Shown here: positions 36,851 through 45,129 of the stretch, one piece after another
Layout of the letters: each line of letters opens with the position of its first letter
How positions within the stretch are numbered: the first letter of the stretch is position 1
DNA from: Alphaproteobacteria bacterium
GTDB lineage: Bacteria; Pseudomonadota; Alphaproteobacteria; UBA2966
Reading direction: 5' to 3'
DNA length: 64,000 bases
NCBI GenBank assembly: GCA_018654745.1
Contig: JABILA010000141.1
Coordinates: forward strand, 35,631 to 99,630
Notes under the pieces: model-generated
Told to the model about the DNA's origin: nothing
Databases searched by the model: none
What the model saw: the letters and a program-made list of their open reading frames with translations, nothing else
Translations under genes and position numbers: made by a program

Positions 36851-37678
36851 ATGACCACATTCAGCCATAAACCCATACCAAAGCAGGTTCCCGTGTTGGG
36901 CGGCCCAAGTGTAATTCTGGTTGAGCCGCAACTCGGCGAGAATATTGGCACGGCTGCACGGGCGATGTTGAATTTTGGCCTGACCGATTTGCGTATCGTT
37001 AATCCGCGCGACGGCTGGCCCAGTGAAAAGGCGCAGACATCTTCATCCGGTGCCGATCTGGTGATCGACAATGTGCGTGTGTTCGAAACCACCGAAGAAG
37101 CGGTCGCCGACCTGAAATTTCTTTATGCGACGACAGCGCGGCCACGTGACATGTTCAAACGCGAAGCAACGGCACGCGAAGCCGCCTTCGAAATGCGCGA
37201 AGCAATTGATGCCAGTGACAAGGTCGGCATTTTGTTCGGAGCCGAGCGTCATGGCCTCAGCAATGCTGATGTCACCCTGGCCCAGACGGTGATCGCCATT
37301 CCCGTCAATCCCGCCTATGCCTCGCTTAACCTGGCCCAGGCGGTTTTGCTTGTGGCCTATGAATGGTTCCAGTCCGGCACCCATCAACATGCGGATGGTA
37401 ATGCTGGTGGTCGGGCACGGCTGGGCAGCAAGACAGAACCCATGGCCAGCAACCAGGACCTGGTTCATCTGTTTGAACATCTGGAAGGTGAACTGGACGC
37501 TGCCGGCTTTTTGCGACCCCCTGAAAAGCGCCCGAACATGGTCAAGAACCTGCGTAATATTTTTCAAAAGGCCCAGCTCAGGGAACAGGAAGTGCGGACC
37601 CTGCGCGGCGTGATCAAATCCTTGACCGTCTTCGCACGCCAAAAAGCCCTGGACGAATTCAATAAAAAGAACAAATAG
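36851..37678 (+). CDS. trmJ: tRNA (cytidine/uridine-2'-O-)-methyltransferase
   Basis: TrmJ methylates the 2'-OH of position 32 in the tRNA anticodon loop. The 275-residue SPOUT protein shows EPQLGENIGTAARAMLNFG (motif 1), FGAERHGLSNADVTLA (motif 2) and the knot end IPVNPAYASLNLAQAVLL (motif 3), followed by the C-terminal extension of the TrmJ subgroup. It is probably co-transcribed with rarD. Confidence 0.93.
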   Translation: MTTFSHKPIPKQVPVLGGPSVILVEPQLGENIGTAARAMLNFGLTDLRIVNPRDGWPSEKAQTSSSGADLVIDNVRVFETTEEAVADLKFLYATTARPRDMFKREATAREAAFEMREAIDASDKVGILFGAERHGLSNADVTLAQTVIAIPVNPAYASLNLAQAVLLVAYEWFQSGTHQHADGNAGGRARLGSKTEPMASNQDLVHLFEHLEGELDAAGFLRPPEKRPNMVKNLRNIFQKAQLREQEVRTLRGVIKSLTVFARQKALDEFNKKNK

Positions 37679-37724
37679 ATCAAACAGTAGCCTCAAAAGA
37701 TGAACCCCGGGCGGAGAAGACGTA

Positions 37725-38375
37725 ATGAAAAGTATCCTTTGCTACGGTGATTCCAACACCTGGGGCTGCAAGCCTATTGTCTTGCCGGGCGTCGTCGAGC
37801 GATTTGACAGGGATGTGCGCTGGACCGGTATCCTGCGCCAGCAACTCGGCGACGATTACCTGGTTATTGAAGAAGGTTTGAATGCCCGGACAACGGTGCA
37901 TGATGACCCCATCGACGGCGCACACAAAAACGGCAAACCCTATTTATTACCCTGTCTGGAAACGCACCTGCCACTTGATCTGGTGATCATCATGCTGGGG
38001 ACCAACGACCTGAAAAGTCGCTTCTCCCTTTCGGCATTTGATATCGCCAGCGGCATCAAACCCCTGCTGGAAATTGTGGCGTCAGTGGCGCCGAAAAATG
38101 ATGGTGTAATACCGCAAAGTCTGGTTATCGCGCCGCCGCCCCTGGCGAGATTGAGCGTGCTGGCGGATGTATTTGCAGGTGGCCCGGCCCTGTCGCAACA
38201 GCTTGCACCGCATTTTGAAGGCATTGCCGGTCTCTTTGGCAGCCATTTCCTGGACGCTGGCGCATTGATTACCTCCAGTGACAAGGACGGCATTCATTTT
38301 GATGAAGATCAGCATGAGATTTTGGGACGGGCTGTAACCCGCAGTGTACAAGGGATTTTTGCAGATAATCCGTGA
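37725..38375 (+). CDS. SGNH-family hydrolase/arylesterase
   Basis: The 216-residue protein is a GDSL/SGNH esterase. The nucleophile lies in CYGDSNTWG (Ser10), block III is MLGTNDLK and the Asp-His pair is in DGIHFDEDQHEILG. No signal peptide is present, so it is likely cytoplasmic. Close relatives act on aryl esters or acyl glycerols; the natural substrate is unknown. A GGAGAAG site precedes the start. Confidence 0.87.
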   Translation: MKSILCYGDSNTWGCKPIVLPGVVERFDRDVRWTGILRQQLGDDYLVIEEGLNARTTVHDDPIDGAHKNGKPYLLPCLETHLPLDLVIIMLGTNDLKSRFSLSAFDIASGIKPLLEIVASVAPKNDGVIPQSLVIAPPPLARLSVLADVFAGGPALSQQLAPHFEGIAGLFGSHFLDAGALITSSDKDGIHFDEDQHEILGRAVTRSVQGIFADNP

Positions 38376-38456
38376 TTTCAGTCGCGTGATGCGTTGAAAC
38401 ACATTGGCCAGAGGGATATCTGCCTGAAAGCCGCAAAAACCCTGTATTCCGGGCAT

Positions 38457-38484
38457 TTGACTCGCCGTCGCTTTTGAGTATATT
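38457..38484 (+). promoter_or_regulatory. Predicted sigma-70 promoter of rpsD
   Basis: TTGACT (38457-38462) and TATATT (38479-38484) are 16 nt apart, a near-consensus promoter. It would start transcription about 130 nt upstream of the rpsD start codon. Confidence 0.6.
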
Positions 38485-38494
38485 AGCGCCTCTT

Positions 38495-38532
38495 CACGGC
38501 TCCGGTATCTATCGGGGCCGTGTTGTTTTGTT
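38495..38532 (+). terminator. Terminator-like hairpin in the rpsD leader
   Basis: CACGGCTCCG (38495-38504) pairs with CGGGGCCGTG (38513-38522) through 10 bp with one T-G pair, and TTGTTTTGTT follows. It may end the esterase transcript. Because a strong promoter lies just upstream, it may also be a regulatory leader or attenuator of rpsD. Confidence 0.55.
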
Positions 38533-38620
38533 AACCCATCCGCTCAGAATTCCAGGCCACATAATCAAACATGGGCCGAACAGGGAATTCCGGTATTATA
38601 GAAAGTCGAGTGCAAAGCAC

Positions 38621-39238
38621 ATGAGCAAACGTATTGAAGCTAAATACAAGATTAACCGAACCCTCGGTGTCAACCTTTGGGGTCGCGCCAAAAGCCCTGT
38701 AAACGTCCGTGATTATGGCCCCGGTCAACATGGTCAGGCCCGCAAGCGCCGTCCAAGTGATTACGGCATTCAGCTGCGCGCCAAGCAGAAGCTGAAAGGC
38801 TATTACGGCAACATCACCGAAAAGCAGTTCCGTCGTACATATGACGAAGCCGTTCGTGTGAAGGGTGATACATCTGAAAACCTGATCGGTCTGCTGGAGC
38901 GTCGTCTGGATGCTGTCGTATACCGCATGAAGTTTGTTCCAACCGTTTTCGCCGCCCGTCAGTTCGTCAACCACGGACACATCCGGGTCAATGGCAAAAA
39001 GGTCAACATCCCCAGCTACCGCGTTGCAGTTGGTGATGTCATCGAAGTCAAGGAAAAGTCACGCGACCTGGCCCTGGTGATCGAAGCTGTCGACAGCAAC
39101 GAACGCGAGCAAGCTGACTACCATGACGTAGATAGCAAGAAACGCACAGGTACATTCACACGCATCCCTAATCTGGCTGACGTGCCGTACCCTGTTCAGA
39201 TGGAACCAAACCTGGTGGTGGAATATTATTCCCGCTAA
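38621..39238 (+). CDS. rpsD: 30S ribosomal protein S4
   Basis: S4 is a primary 16S rRNA-binding protein that nucleates 30S assembly. The 205-residue protein begins [16 protein letters not shown] and has the S4 RNA-binding domain ([29 protein letters not shown]). It has no cysteines in the N-terminal region, so it is the zinc-free form. The longer upstream frame runs through the leader hairpin and is not real. It is monocistronic here, with its own promoter and terminator. Confidence 0.98.
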   Translation: MSKRIEAKYKINRTLGVNLWGRAKSPVNVRDYGPGQHGQARKRRPSDYGIQLRAKQKLKGYYGNITEKQFRRTYDEAVRVKGDTSENLIGLLERRLDAVVYRMKFVPTVFAARQFVNHGHIRVNGKKVNIPSYRVAVGDVIEVKEKSRDLALVIEAVDSNEREQADYHDVDSKKRTGTFTRIPNLADVPYPVQMEPNLVVEYYSR

Positions 39239-39261
39239 ATTGTTTCCATCATAAAAAGTAT

Positions 39262-39295
39262 AGAGGCCTGGACTTGTTTCAGGCCTCTTTCTTTT
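39262..39295 (+). terminator. Rho-independent terminator of rpsD
   Basis: AGAGGCCTG (39262-39270) pairs with CAGGCCTCT (39280-39288) and a T-rich run TTCTTTT follows. It lies 24 nt after the rpsD stop codon. Confidence 0.9.
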
Positions 39296-39428
39296 AGGTC
39301 ACTGCCGGTTAACGTGCAGAAACTTTAGATTAATATCCAATACCGTTGGTAATGATGGCGATAGAGGCTATCCTGATAATTGTTACGGGGTTGGCGCCTT
39401 TTTTTTACTGTACGGATTGATTGTTGGA

Positions 39429-39806
39429 ATGGCAGACAAACTGAAAATTCTGATCGTTGATGATGAAACTGCCCTGGCAGATTCCATTTCTTCGTATCTG
39501 CGCCTCAAGGGACATGATGTAAAAGTCATCAGTGACAGTGAACAAGTCATCCGCCACATCACCGAGGGGCAGTATGAAAATCGTTACGATGTCTTGCTGC
39601 TGGACATCTTCATGCCGGGTCTTGAAGGCATCGAACTGATCCAGATGATCCGACGCGCCCTGGTCTATACCAAGATCATCGTCATGTCGGGCTTTACCGA
39701 ACGCAACGGTAAACCGCTTTCAGATCTGGTGGAAGAATACGAAGTTGCAGCCGTGATGAAAAAGCCGTTCAAGGCCAGGGAACTTCTTCAATTTATCGAA
39801 AACTGA
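39429..39806 (+). CDS. Single-domain response regulator
   Basis: The 125-residue protein is a lone CheY-like receiver domain. The acidic pocket (Asp11, Asp12 in LIVDDE), the phosphoacceptor Asp59 in LLLDIFMPG, Ser87 in VMSGF and Lys112 in KKPF are all visible. It has no output domain, so it would act by protein contact or as a phosphate relay. No histidine kinase is adjacent; the nearest is at 50.7-53 kb. An in-frame TTG at 39417 is an alternative start, and neither start has a well-spaced ribosome binding site. Confidence 0.85.
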   Translation: MADKLKILIVDDETALADSISSYLRLKGHDVKVISDSEQVIRHITEGQYENRYDVLLLDIFMPGLEGIELIQMIRRALVYTKIIVMSGFTERNGKPLSDLVEEYEVAAVMKKPFKARELLQFIEN

Positions 39807-39808
39807 AC

Positions 39809-40852
39809 TCAGTTTTGCCAGGCTTCTTTCAGGCGTTGTCCTGACAGGTCCAGTGCCGCCACGCCGTCAGACAGGGTCCCGGCCATATTGATGAAGCCGT
39901 GGATCATACCATCGAACTGTTTATATTCAGAAGATACGCCAGCGGCCAACAACGCTTCATGATAAAGCTTGCCTTCATCACGCAGGGGATCAAAACCTGC
40001 GGTGATGATCAGGGCAGGGGGCTGGTTTGAAATGTCTTCGGTATAAACGGGCGAAAACCTCGTATCCGTTTTCTGTGCCTCGAAATCGTTCAGGTATAAA
40101 TGTAGATACCAGTTGATACGCTCGCGCGTCAGGAAAAAGCCGTCGTCAAACAGATCGTAGGATTTGGTTTGCATACGTGCATCTGTTGCCGGATAGATCA
40201 GTAACTGAAAGCCGGGACCGGTCTCCCCAAGCCGGGCCAGTTCCTGACAAACAACAATTGATAGATTGCTGCCCGCCGAATCACCACCAACGGCGATATG
40301 ATTGGTATCGGCACCTATTTCATTACCGTGATCACGGACCCAGCGAAAGCCTGCAAGGCAATCATCGACGCCCGCCGGAAATTTGTGCTCAGGCGCCAGT
40401 CGGTAATAGATCGACAGAACCAGACCACCACTGGCATTGGCGATCTTGCGGCAGGGTTCATCATGGGTATCAATATCGCCCTGAATCCAGCCGCCACCAT
40501 GATAAAACACCAGGATGGGCAAGGGACCAGATTTTGCATTCCGGGGACGGTACAAACGCGCTGGCATCTCACCTGCGGGGCCGGGCACGGTCATATCGGT
40601 GACGTCGTCAACGGGGGTCGGGCCACCCCCCAGAACTTTTGAAAATGTCGCCAGTTGCGTGCGACTGATTTCCGGGGTGATTTCCTCGGTTGTCGACGCC
40701 CGGACCCGGTTCACGACGCTGCAAATCAACTGGGCCTTGGCATCCAGAGTATTGCCATCAATTTGTGTGCGCCGCCCCAGATACCAAAGGGCCGACACCC
40801 ATGCTGGTAACTTCAGCATCAACAACCCGGCTACGATTGCCAATTTTCCCAT
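39809..40852 (-). CDS. Alpha/beta hydrolase of the hormone-sensitive-lipase family
   Basis: The 347-residue protein is an esterase/lipase of the HSL type. The oxyanion motif HGGGW, the nucleophile in GGDSAGSNLS, Asp in GFDPLRDEG and His in MIHGFINM form the expected set. A hydrophobic N-terminus (LAIVAGLLMLKLPAWVSALWYLG) may be a membrane anchor. Natural substrates are probably short-chain esters. Its stop lies 2 nt from that of the response regulator, so the two genes are convergent. Confidence 0.88.
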   Translation of the reverse strand: MGKLAIVAGLLMLKLPAWVSALWYLGRRTQIDGNTLDAKAQLICSVVNRVRASTTEEITPEISRTQLATFSKVLGGGPTPVDDVTDMTVPGPAGEMPARLYRPRNAKSGPLPILVFYHGGGWIQGDIDTHDEPCRKIANASGGLVLSIYYRLAPEHKFPAGVDDCLAGFRWVRDHGNEIGADTNHIAVGGDSAGSNLSIVVCQELARLGETGPGFQLLIYPATDARMQTKSYDLFDDGFFLTRERINWYLHLYLNDFEAQKTDTRFSPVYTEDISNQPPALIITAGFDPLRDEGKLYHEALLAAGVSSEYKQFDGMIHGFINMAGTLSDGVAALDLSGQRLKEAWQN

Positions 40853-41064
40853 GATAGTCCCTGTCGTTCCAGTTTCGATATTCAGACCATATCATCCAGA
40901 CACCGTCACGACTTGTCCAGTAACGAGCGAATATCAGGTGTGCGTAATTGTCCCCGGGTTGAAACACGCAAGGGTGATGGTTCACTGCGTTACATCCAGC
41001 CAAATGTGTGAGCAAAATACCGCCAGAGCCCGGCATTACAGAAGCTGAAAACAGGAGTTTCAAA

Positions 41065-41346
41065 ATGAGCGCATATGTTATCGTCAACGCCACCCCGAAA
41101 AATCCGGAAAAACTGAAAGAGTACGGTGGCCAGGCGGGCCCGCTGGTCAAACAGTTCGGCGGTGAAGTTGTGCTCAATGGTGGTGTCACAGACGTGCTGA
41201 ATGGATCACATGACCACCCGCGTTGTGTCATTCTCAAGTTCGAGACAGCCGAAGCGGCCCGCGCCTGGTACAATTCACCTGAATACCAGGCCATTATTCC
41301 AGTGCGCGATGAAGGTGCAGATACGGTCTTTTACGTGGTTGAATAA
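41065..41346 (+). CDS. DUF1330 family protein
   Basis: The 93-residue protein (MSAYVIVNATPKNPEKL) matches the DUF1330 family, which has a ferredoxin-like dimeric alpha/beta-barrel fold. FETAEAARAWYNSPEYQAIIPVRD is the conserved C-terminal part. Function is unknown in the family. The start follows CAGGAG by 8 nt. It is convergent with the WYL regulator gene, with 7 nt between stops. Confidence 0.85.
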   Translation: MSAYVIVNATPKNPEKLKEYGGQAGPLVKQFGGEVVLNGGVTDVLNGSHDHPRCVILKFETAEAARAWYNSPEYQAIIPVRDEGADTVFYVVE

Positions 41347-41353
41347 TTCCCGC

Positions 41354-42049
41354 TCAAGCCTTGTGATTGGCTATTTCCTGTTCCCACCATTGCTTGCGCA
41401 AGACTTCGGTCCGCGTCGGGTAGGTATCTTCGAGGAATTCCGTAGACTTGATTCTGTCCGTGCGAAAGTGGCGAAAGTTTTCGCGGCTTTCGCACCAGGC
41501 AACGATCAGCCGGACGGTATGGAAATAGGCGACCGCAATGGGCCAGATCGTACGTTCACTGGTGTCGTCTTTTACATCGCGGTAATTGATGCGGATTTTA
41601 CCACGTCGTCTGATCCACGAGCGTAGCTGCTGCATATCAATGGCGTCCGCCTGCTGTTCTGGTACAGGCGGCATCATGGATACGGTATTCAGCACTGTGG
41701 GCCGCAAGTCTTCGGGCACGACATCGCTGATCTTGGCGATAAGATCACGGGCACCGGCGGCGAGGGCCGGGTCGCCCTGGGTCGCCACCCATTGCGCACC
41801 CAGCAAGGCGGCTTCGATTTCGTCGGCGGTCAACATCAGGGGCGGCATGTCGTACCCGGATTCCAGAACATATCCGACCCCGGCTTCACCCCGGATCGGT
41901 ACCCGCTGCGCCATTAAATCAGCTATATCGCGATAGATCGTTCGCGCAGAGGTTTCCAGTTCCTCCGCCAGTTGCTGTGCCGTGATCGGCGCACGCGTTG
42001 CACCGCGCAACACCTGGATGATCTGGAATAACCGGTCTGCCCGTCGCAT
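41354..42049 (-). CDS. YafY-type HTH/WYL transcriptional regulator
   Basis: The 231-residue protein has an N-terminal HTH_11 domain (about residues 5-60; LAEELETSARTIYRDIADL is the recognition region) and a C-terminal WYL domain. WYL regulators sense nucleic acids or small ligands and usually repress. Its gene lies downstream of a glutathione-transferase gene on the same strand. Repeats containing CTACTGAC and its complement stand upstream of both genes (42069-42117 and 42804-42827), so it probably controls itself and the transferase. Confidence 0.88.
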   Translation of the reverse strand: MRRADRLFQIIQVLRGATRAPITAQQLAEELETSARTIYRDIADLMAQRVPIRGEAGVGYVLESGYDMPPLMLTADEIEAALLGAQWVATQGDPALAAGARDLIAKISDVVPEDLRPTVLNTVSMMPPVPEQQADAIDMQQLRSWIRRRGKIRINYRDVKDDTSERTIWPIAVAYFHTVRLIVAWCESRENFRHFRTDRIKSTEFLEDTYPTRTEVLRKQWWEQEIANHKA

Positions 42050-42068
42050 GGAATTCTCCTGACTGAAA

Positions 42069-42117
42069 GTGACTACTGACCTGTGTAATGGATTGTCAGC
42101 AGTATGGCAGTAGTCAC
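42069..42117. promoter_or_regulatory. Predicted operator of the WYL regulator gene
   Basis: GTGACTACTG (42069-42078) is repeated inverted as CAGTAGTCAC (42108-42117), and ACTACTGAC (42072-42080) is also mirrored by GTCAGCAGT (42095-42103). The site begins 20 nt upstream of the regulator start. The half-site CTACTGAC recurs upstream of the transferase gene. Confidence 0.6.
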
Positions 42118-42134
42118 TATCAGATCAAAGTGCC

Positions 42135-42752
42135 TCAGGCAGCTTCTTGCTGTGGCAAGGTTTTGCGGAAACCGTCGATAGCGCAGACACGATCCAGCCA
42201 GCGCACGATGTTGGCTTCGGTTGGAGAAGCCTTGGCCCAGGCAAGGTGAGTGATATTGCTGGCAAGCGACAAGTCGGCAATTGTGGGTTTATCTCCGGCC
42301 AGAAAATCCCGCCCTTCAAGACCAGCGTTCAGAATGGGCGCAAGTTCTGCCATTATCTTGTGACCGCGTTTGATCGCGTCCTTGTCACCATTTTCACCCA
42401 TGAACACAGTGTTCAGGACAATATCAACGACGGCAGGACCAAGGCGGCATTGGCCCCAGTCCAGCCATTGCTCCACGGCTGCACGGGCGGCAAGGTCGTC
42501 CGGGTACCAGTCTTTTAAATCATGTTTCAGGCAAAGGTAACGCAGGATCGCATTGGATTCGTGGATTTTGATGTCGCCGTCCAGCAAGGTTGGTAATTGG
42601 TGGTTTGGATTGATGGCCAGATATTCGGGCTTCATGAAATCGCCCTGATCCAGGGCGACATGCCTGTTTTCATATTCAATGCCTGCTGCTTCCAGCAAGG
42701 CAATGACGCGGCGGGAATGTTGTGAAACCGGATAGCTATAAAGTGTGTACAT
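42135..42752 (-). CDS. Glutathione S-transferase
   Basis: The 205-residue protein has a thioredoxin-like N-terminal domain (MYTLYSYPVSQHSRRVIALL) with NHQLPTLLDGD and ESNAILRYL for glutathione binding, then an all-helical C-terminal domain. The start at 42752 follows AGGGA by 8 nt; the longer frame from 42782 is unlikely. The substrate is unknown. It precedes the WYL regulator gene on the same strand and shares its operator motif. Confidence 0.9.
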   Translation of the reverse strand: MYTLYSYPVSQHSRRVIALLEAAGIEYENRHVALDQGDFMKPEYLAINPNHQLPTLLDGDIKIHESNAILRYLCLKHDLKDWYPDDLAARAAVEQWLDWGQCRLGPAVVDIVLNTVFMGENGDKDAIKRGHKIMAELAPILNAGLEGRDFLAGDKPTIADLSLASNITHLAWAKASPTEANIVRWLDRVCAIDGFRKTLPQQEAA

Positions 42753-42803
42753 GCTCAATGTCCCTGATTGGTGAATGTTCAATGCAGGGAAACTATCAGG
42801 GGG

Positions 42804-42827
42804 CTACTGACAGCATTGTGTCAGTAG
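42804..42827. promoter_or_regulatory. Predicted operator of the glutathione transferase gene
   Basis: CTACTGACA (42804-42812) and TGTCAGTAG (42819-42827) form a perfect 9-bp inverted repeat with a 6-nt loop. It lies 52-75 nt upstream of the transferase start. The half-site matches the repeats upstream of the WYL regulator gene. Confidence 0.6.
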
Positions 42828-42853
42828 TGTTAACCGGGCCGCATAATTATTCG

Positions 42854-44476
42854 TCAGGGGCTGTCATCGCCAGGAATGATCTGGCTTTCGACAATCCCCA
42901 GGCGGACGAGCAGAGGCAGGCGGTTGTCCATAAAGTCGACATGATCTTTTGTGAGCAGGGCTTTGCGCTCAACCGGGTCAACGACCGGTACGCCTCTATG
43001 CAGCCATTGCCTGCCGGATGTCTTGAGAGACCGGTCTGAAAATTTGACAGGGTCCTGATCCGGGGCTTCGGTCAGGGCAAGCAAAAACACGCCGGTAATG
43101 AGATCGATTACGATGCCGTCACCAACAACAGGGGATGCCAGGGCGCAGCGTCCGGTTCTAAGCAATCTGTTTTTCAGGATGAAGCGATTATAGCCTGAGA
43201 TAATATTCCAGCTCAGCTCTACTTCAGCTTCTTGCTCCTTCGCGGCGTCCGTCTGTCCTTCTACGTCGCTTTCAGCATCATCCGCTGGCTCAACCGGTTC
43301 TATTACCTTGTTGGCGAAGGGATACAGAAACTGGTCTTCAACCATGTAATGAACGAATTCATGTAACCGGTCAGGGGAATGCATTTGCATTTCCGGAGTC
43401 TCGGCACAGGTCCCCATGTCGGCCTGACCTGGTGAGATTATTTGCAGGATCATATCCGCTTCGGAATTCAGATTGCGGGACGGTGGATGTAACTGCGGCA
43501 ACAGGTTTGTCGCGCCAAAAGTGGACGTCATGAAGGTTTTGGGCGAAGAGCCATCAACACGTTCATGGTCTGGTCGGCAATAGATATCTGCGCGAAAATT
43601 TTCGTTCAGGAGAATGCCGGTCAGGTTATCTTTCGCCAACTGCGTAGAGCGTGAACTGAGCAGATAGCGGAACTTTCGTAATTGACTACGGCGTATCCAG
43701 GCTGGTCCCTGCGTCACCCCGCAACAATATTTGAGAGATTTTTCCGCCATTTCAGCGGCAACCGTTTTGATACTGAACGACTGGTAATGTTCAGTCAGGT
43801 ATTCATGGGCAACGTAATTTATATTGCGATCCCGCATGTCGTCGATCGTGGCGCTGACCACCGGATTGTCCTTGATGTAGCGGGCGTCATTTTCCTGCAG
43901 GTTGGTCAGAAACTTGATCGCTTCCGCAGCTTTCTCCCTGGGGGAGCCCGAAATGGCATCTGTATATTGTTTGATGAGATCCCGCATGGGATCAAGCACC
44001 GCGCTGCCGGGCAGGGCATTGTAGCTGACATAGACGAGACCACCGGGCTTCAGGTGTTTGTCGATCACATCCCGGATGTCAGAACGCTCAGCTTCGCTGA
44101 CCCAGCTGTAAATGCCGTGCAAGGCAATGAAATCGAACTGCGGCAGATCATGCTCGGCCAAATTGCGAAAGGATGATTCAATAAAAGTGATATTTTCAAG
44201 CTCACCTGCTTCCGCCACACCCCGGGCATTGGCGATATGTTCAGGAAGATGGTCAACGCCAAAGAAACGGCTTTTCGGTGAAGCTGCCGCCAGGGTATTT
44301 GCCGTGATGCCATTTCCGCAGCCCAGATCAAGATAGGTGAACGGGGCGTCAACAGCAGGGGCTGCAACATTTGCACGTCTGGCCAGATAGTTAATCAGGA
44401 TCGGGCTTTGCTGCGGGAAATAGCGAAAGGTATAGGCCGTCTCGCCTATTCTTTTATGCGTATTTACATCAGCCAT
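42854..44476 (-). CDS. SAM-dependent methyltransferase with regulatory domain
   Basis: The 540-residue protein starts with a class I methyltransferase domain (FTYLDLGCGNGITANTLA is the SAM site) followed by the methyltransferase regulatory domain (around LPGSAVLDPMRDLIKQYTD to CRPDHERV) and a long variable C-terminal region with an acidic stretch. I chose the ATG at 44476 (MADVNTHKRIGETAYTF); the longer frame from 44557 overlaps the previous gene more. It overlaps that gene's end by 8 bp. The substrate is unknown. Confidence 0.82.
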   Translation of the reverse strand: MADVNTHKRIGETAYTFRYFPQQSPILINYLARRANVAAPAVDAPFTYLDLGCGNGITANTLAAASPKSRFFGVDHLPEHIANARGVAEAGELENITFIESSFRNLAEHDLPQFDFIALHGIYSWVSEAERSDIRDVIDKHLKPGGLVYVSYNALPGSAVLDPMRDLIKQYTDAISGSPREKAAEAIKFLTNLQENDARYIKDNPVVSATIDDMRDRNINYVAHEYLTEHYQSFSIKTVAAEMAEKSLKYCCGVTQGPAWIRRSQLRKFRYLLSSRSTQLAKDNLTGILLNENFRADIYCRPDHERVDGSSPKTFMTSTFGATNLLPQLHPPSRNLNSEADMILQIISPGQADMGTCAETPEMQMHSPDRLHEFVHYMVEDQFLYPFANKVIEPVEPADDAESDVEGQTDAAKEQEAEVELSWNIISGYNRFILKNRLLRTGRCALASPVVGDGIVIDLITGVFLLALTEAPDQDPVKFSDRSLKTSGRQWLHRGVPVVDPVERKALLTKDHVDFMDNRLPLLVRLGIVESQIIPGDDSP

Positions 44477-44921
44477 GTCGCATTGCCGCCTGTGTCGTGG
44501 TTTCCAGTCGATCCAGAAATGCCGAGCGGTCCGACTTGTTAAACGGTCGGGGGCCACCTGTTATTTCCCCTGTTTCCCGCAAGGTTTGCATCAGTTCCCG
44601 GTTGGCAAGGGCCATGCCGATGCTGTTTTCCGTGAAGGCTTCACCGTTGGGTTTCAAGGCAAAGGCCCCGTTCTCCAGACATCTGGCTGCCAGGGGAATA
44701 TCGCTGGTCACACAGATATCGGCTTGCTGGATATGATCAGCAATCCACTCATCAGCAGCATCGGCGCCCTGGGCCACAACAACAATTTGCACCAAAGGGT
44801 TTTGACTGGGACGAATGCCACCATCGCTGACCATCCAGGTCTTGAGGCCATGCCGCCCCGCAACACGGATTATTTCGTCCTTGACCGGACACGCATCAGC
44901 ATCGATGTAAATTTCGACCAT
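44469..44921 (-). CDS. YaiI/YqxD family protein (DUF188)
   Basis: This 150-residue protein begins EIYIDADACPVKDEI, the hallmark of the YaiI/YqxD (DUF188) family, and contains CVTSDIPLAARCLENG and GPRPFNKSDRSAFLDRLE. The fold is PIN-like, which suggests a nuclease, but function is not established. It overlaps the methyltransferase gene by 8 bp and is probably co-transcribed with it. Confidence 0.92.
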   Translation of the reverse strand: MVEIYIDADACPVKDEIIRVAGRHGLKTWMVSDGGIRPSQNPLVQIVVVAQGADAADEWIADHIQQADICVTSDIPLAARCLENGAFALKPNGEAFTENSIGMALANRELMQTLRETGEITGGPRPFNKSDRSAFLDRLETTTQAAMRHG

Positions 44922-45054
44922 CTCTCAATCAGAACCCTGAAAAATCCCTTATTGTCAGGATGATAAGCAATTGTCGGCGAGATTGGAACAGGGTTGTTGA
45001 TTTGTCGGGCGGGAAACCGGCGGATGAGGATCAATTGGATCGCTCTTCAGAAAT

Positions 45055-45109
45055 GAGTTGACAAGACAACTCGTGATGCATCATGCTCATCGAGTTGATA
45101 TCACAACTC
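45055..45109. promoter_or_regulatory. Twin GAGTTG-N6-CAACTC operators and promoter of the P450 gene
   Basis: Two copies of GAGTTG-N6-CAACTC stand at 45055-45072 and 45092-45109, their centres 37 nt apart. A perfect -35 box TTGACA (45058-45063) lies inside the first. A 10-bp palindrome TGATGCATCA (45074-45083) sits between them. The second copy would cover the region just past the transcription start. This is the expected layout for repression by the MarR protein encoded after the P450 gene. Confidence 0.65.
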
Positions 45110-45129
45110 ACGAGCAAGGGAGATTTCTC

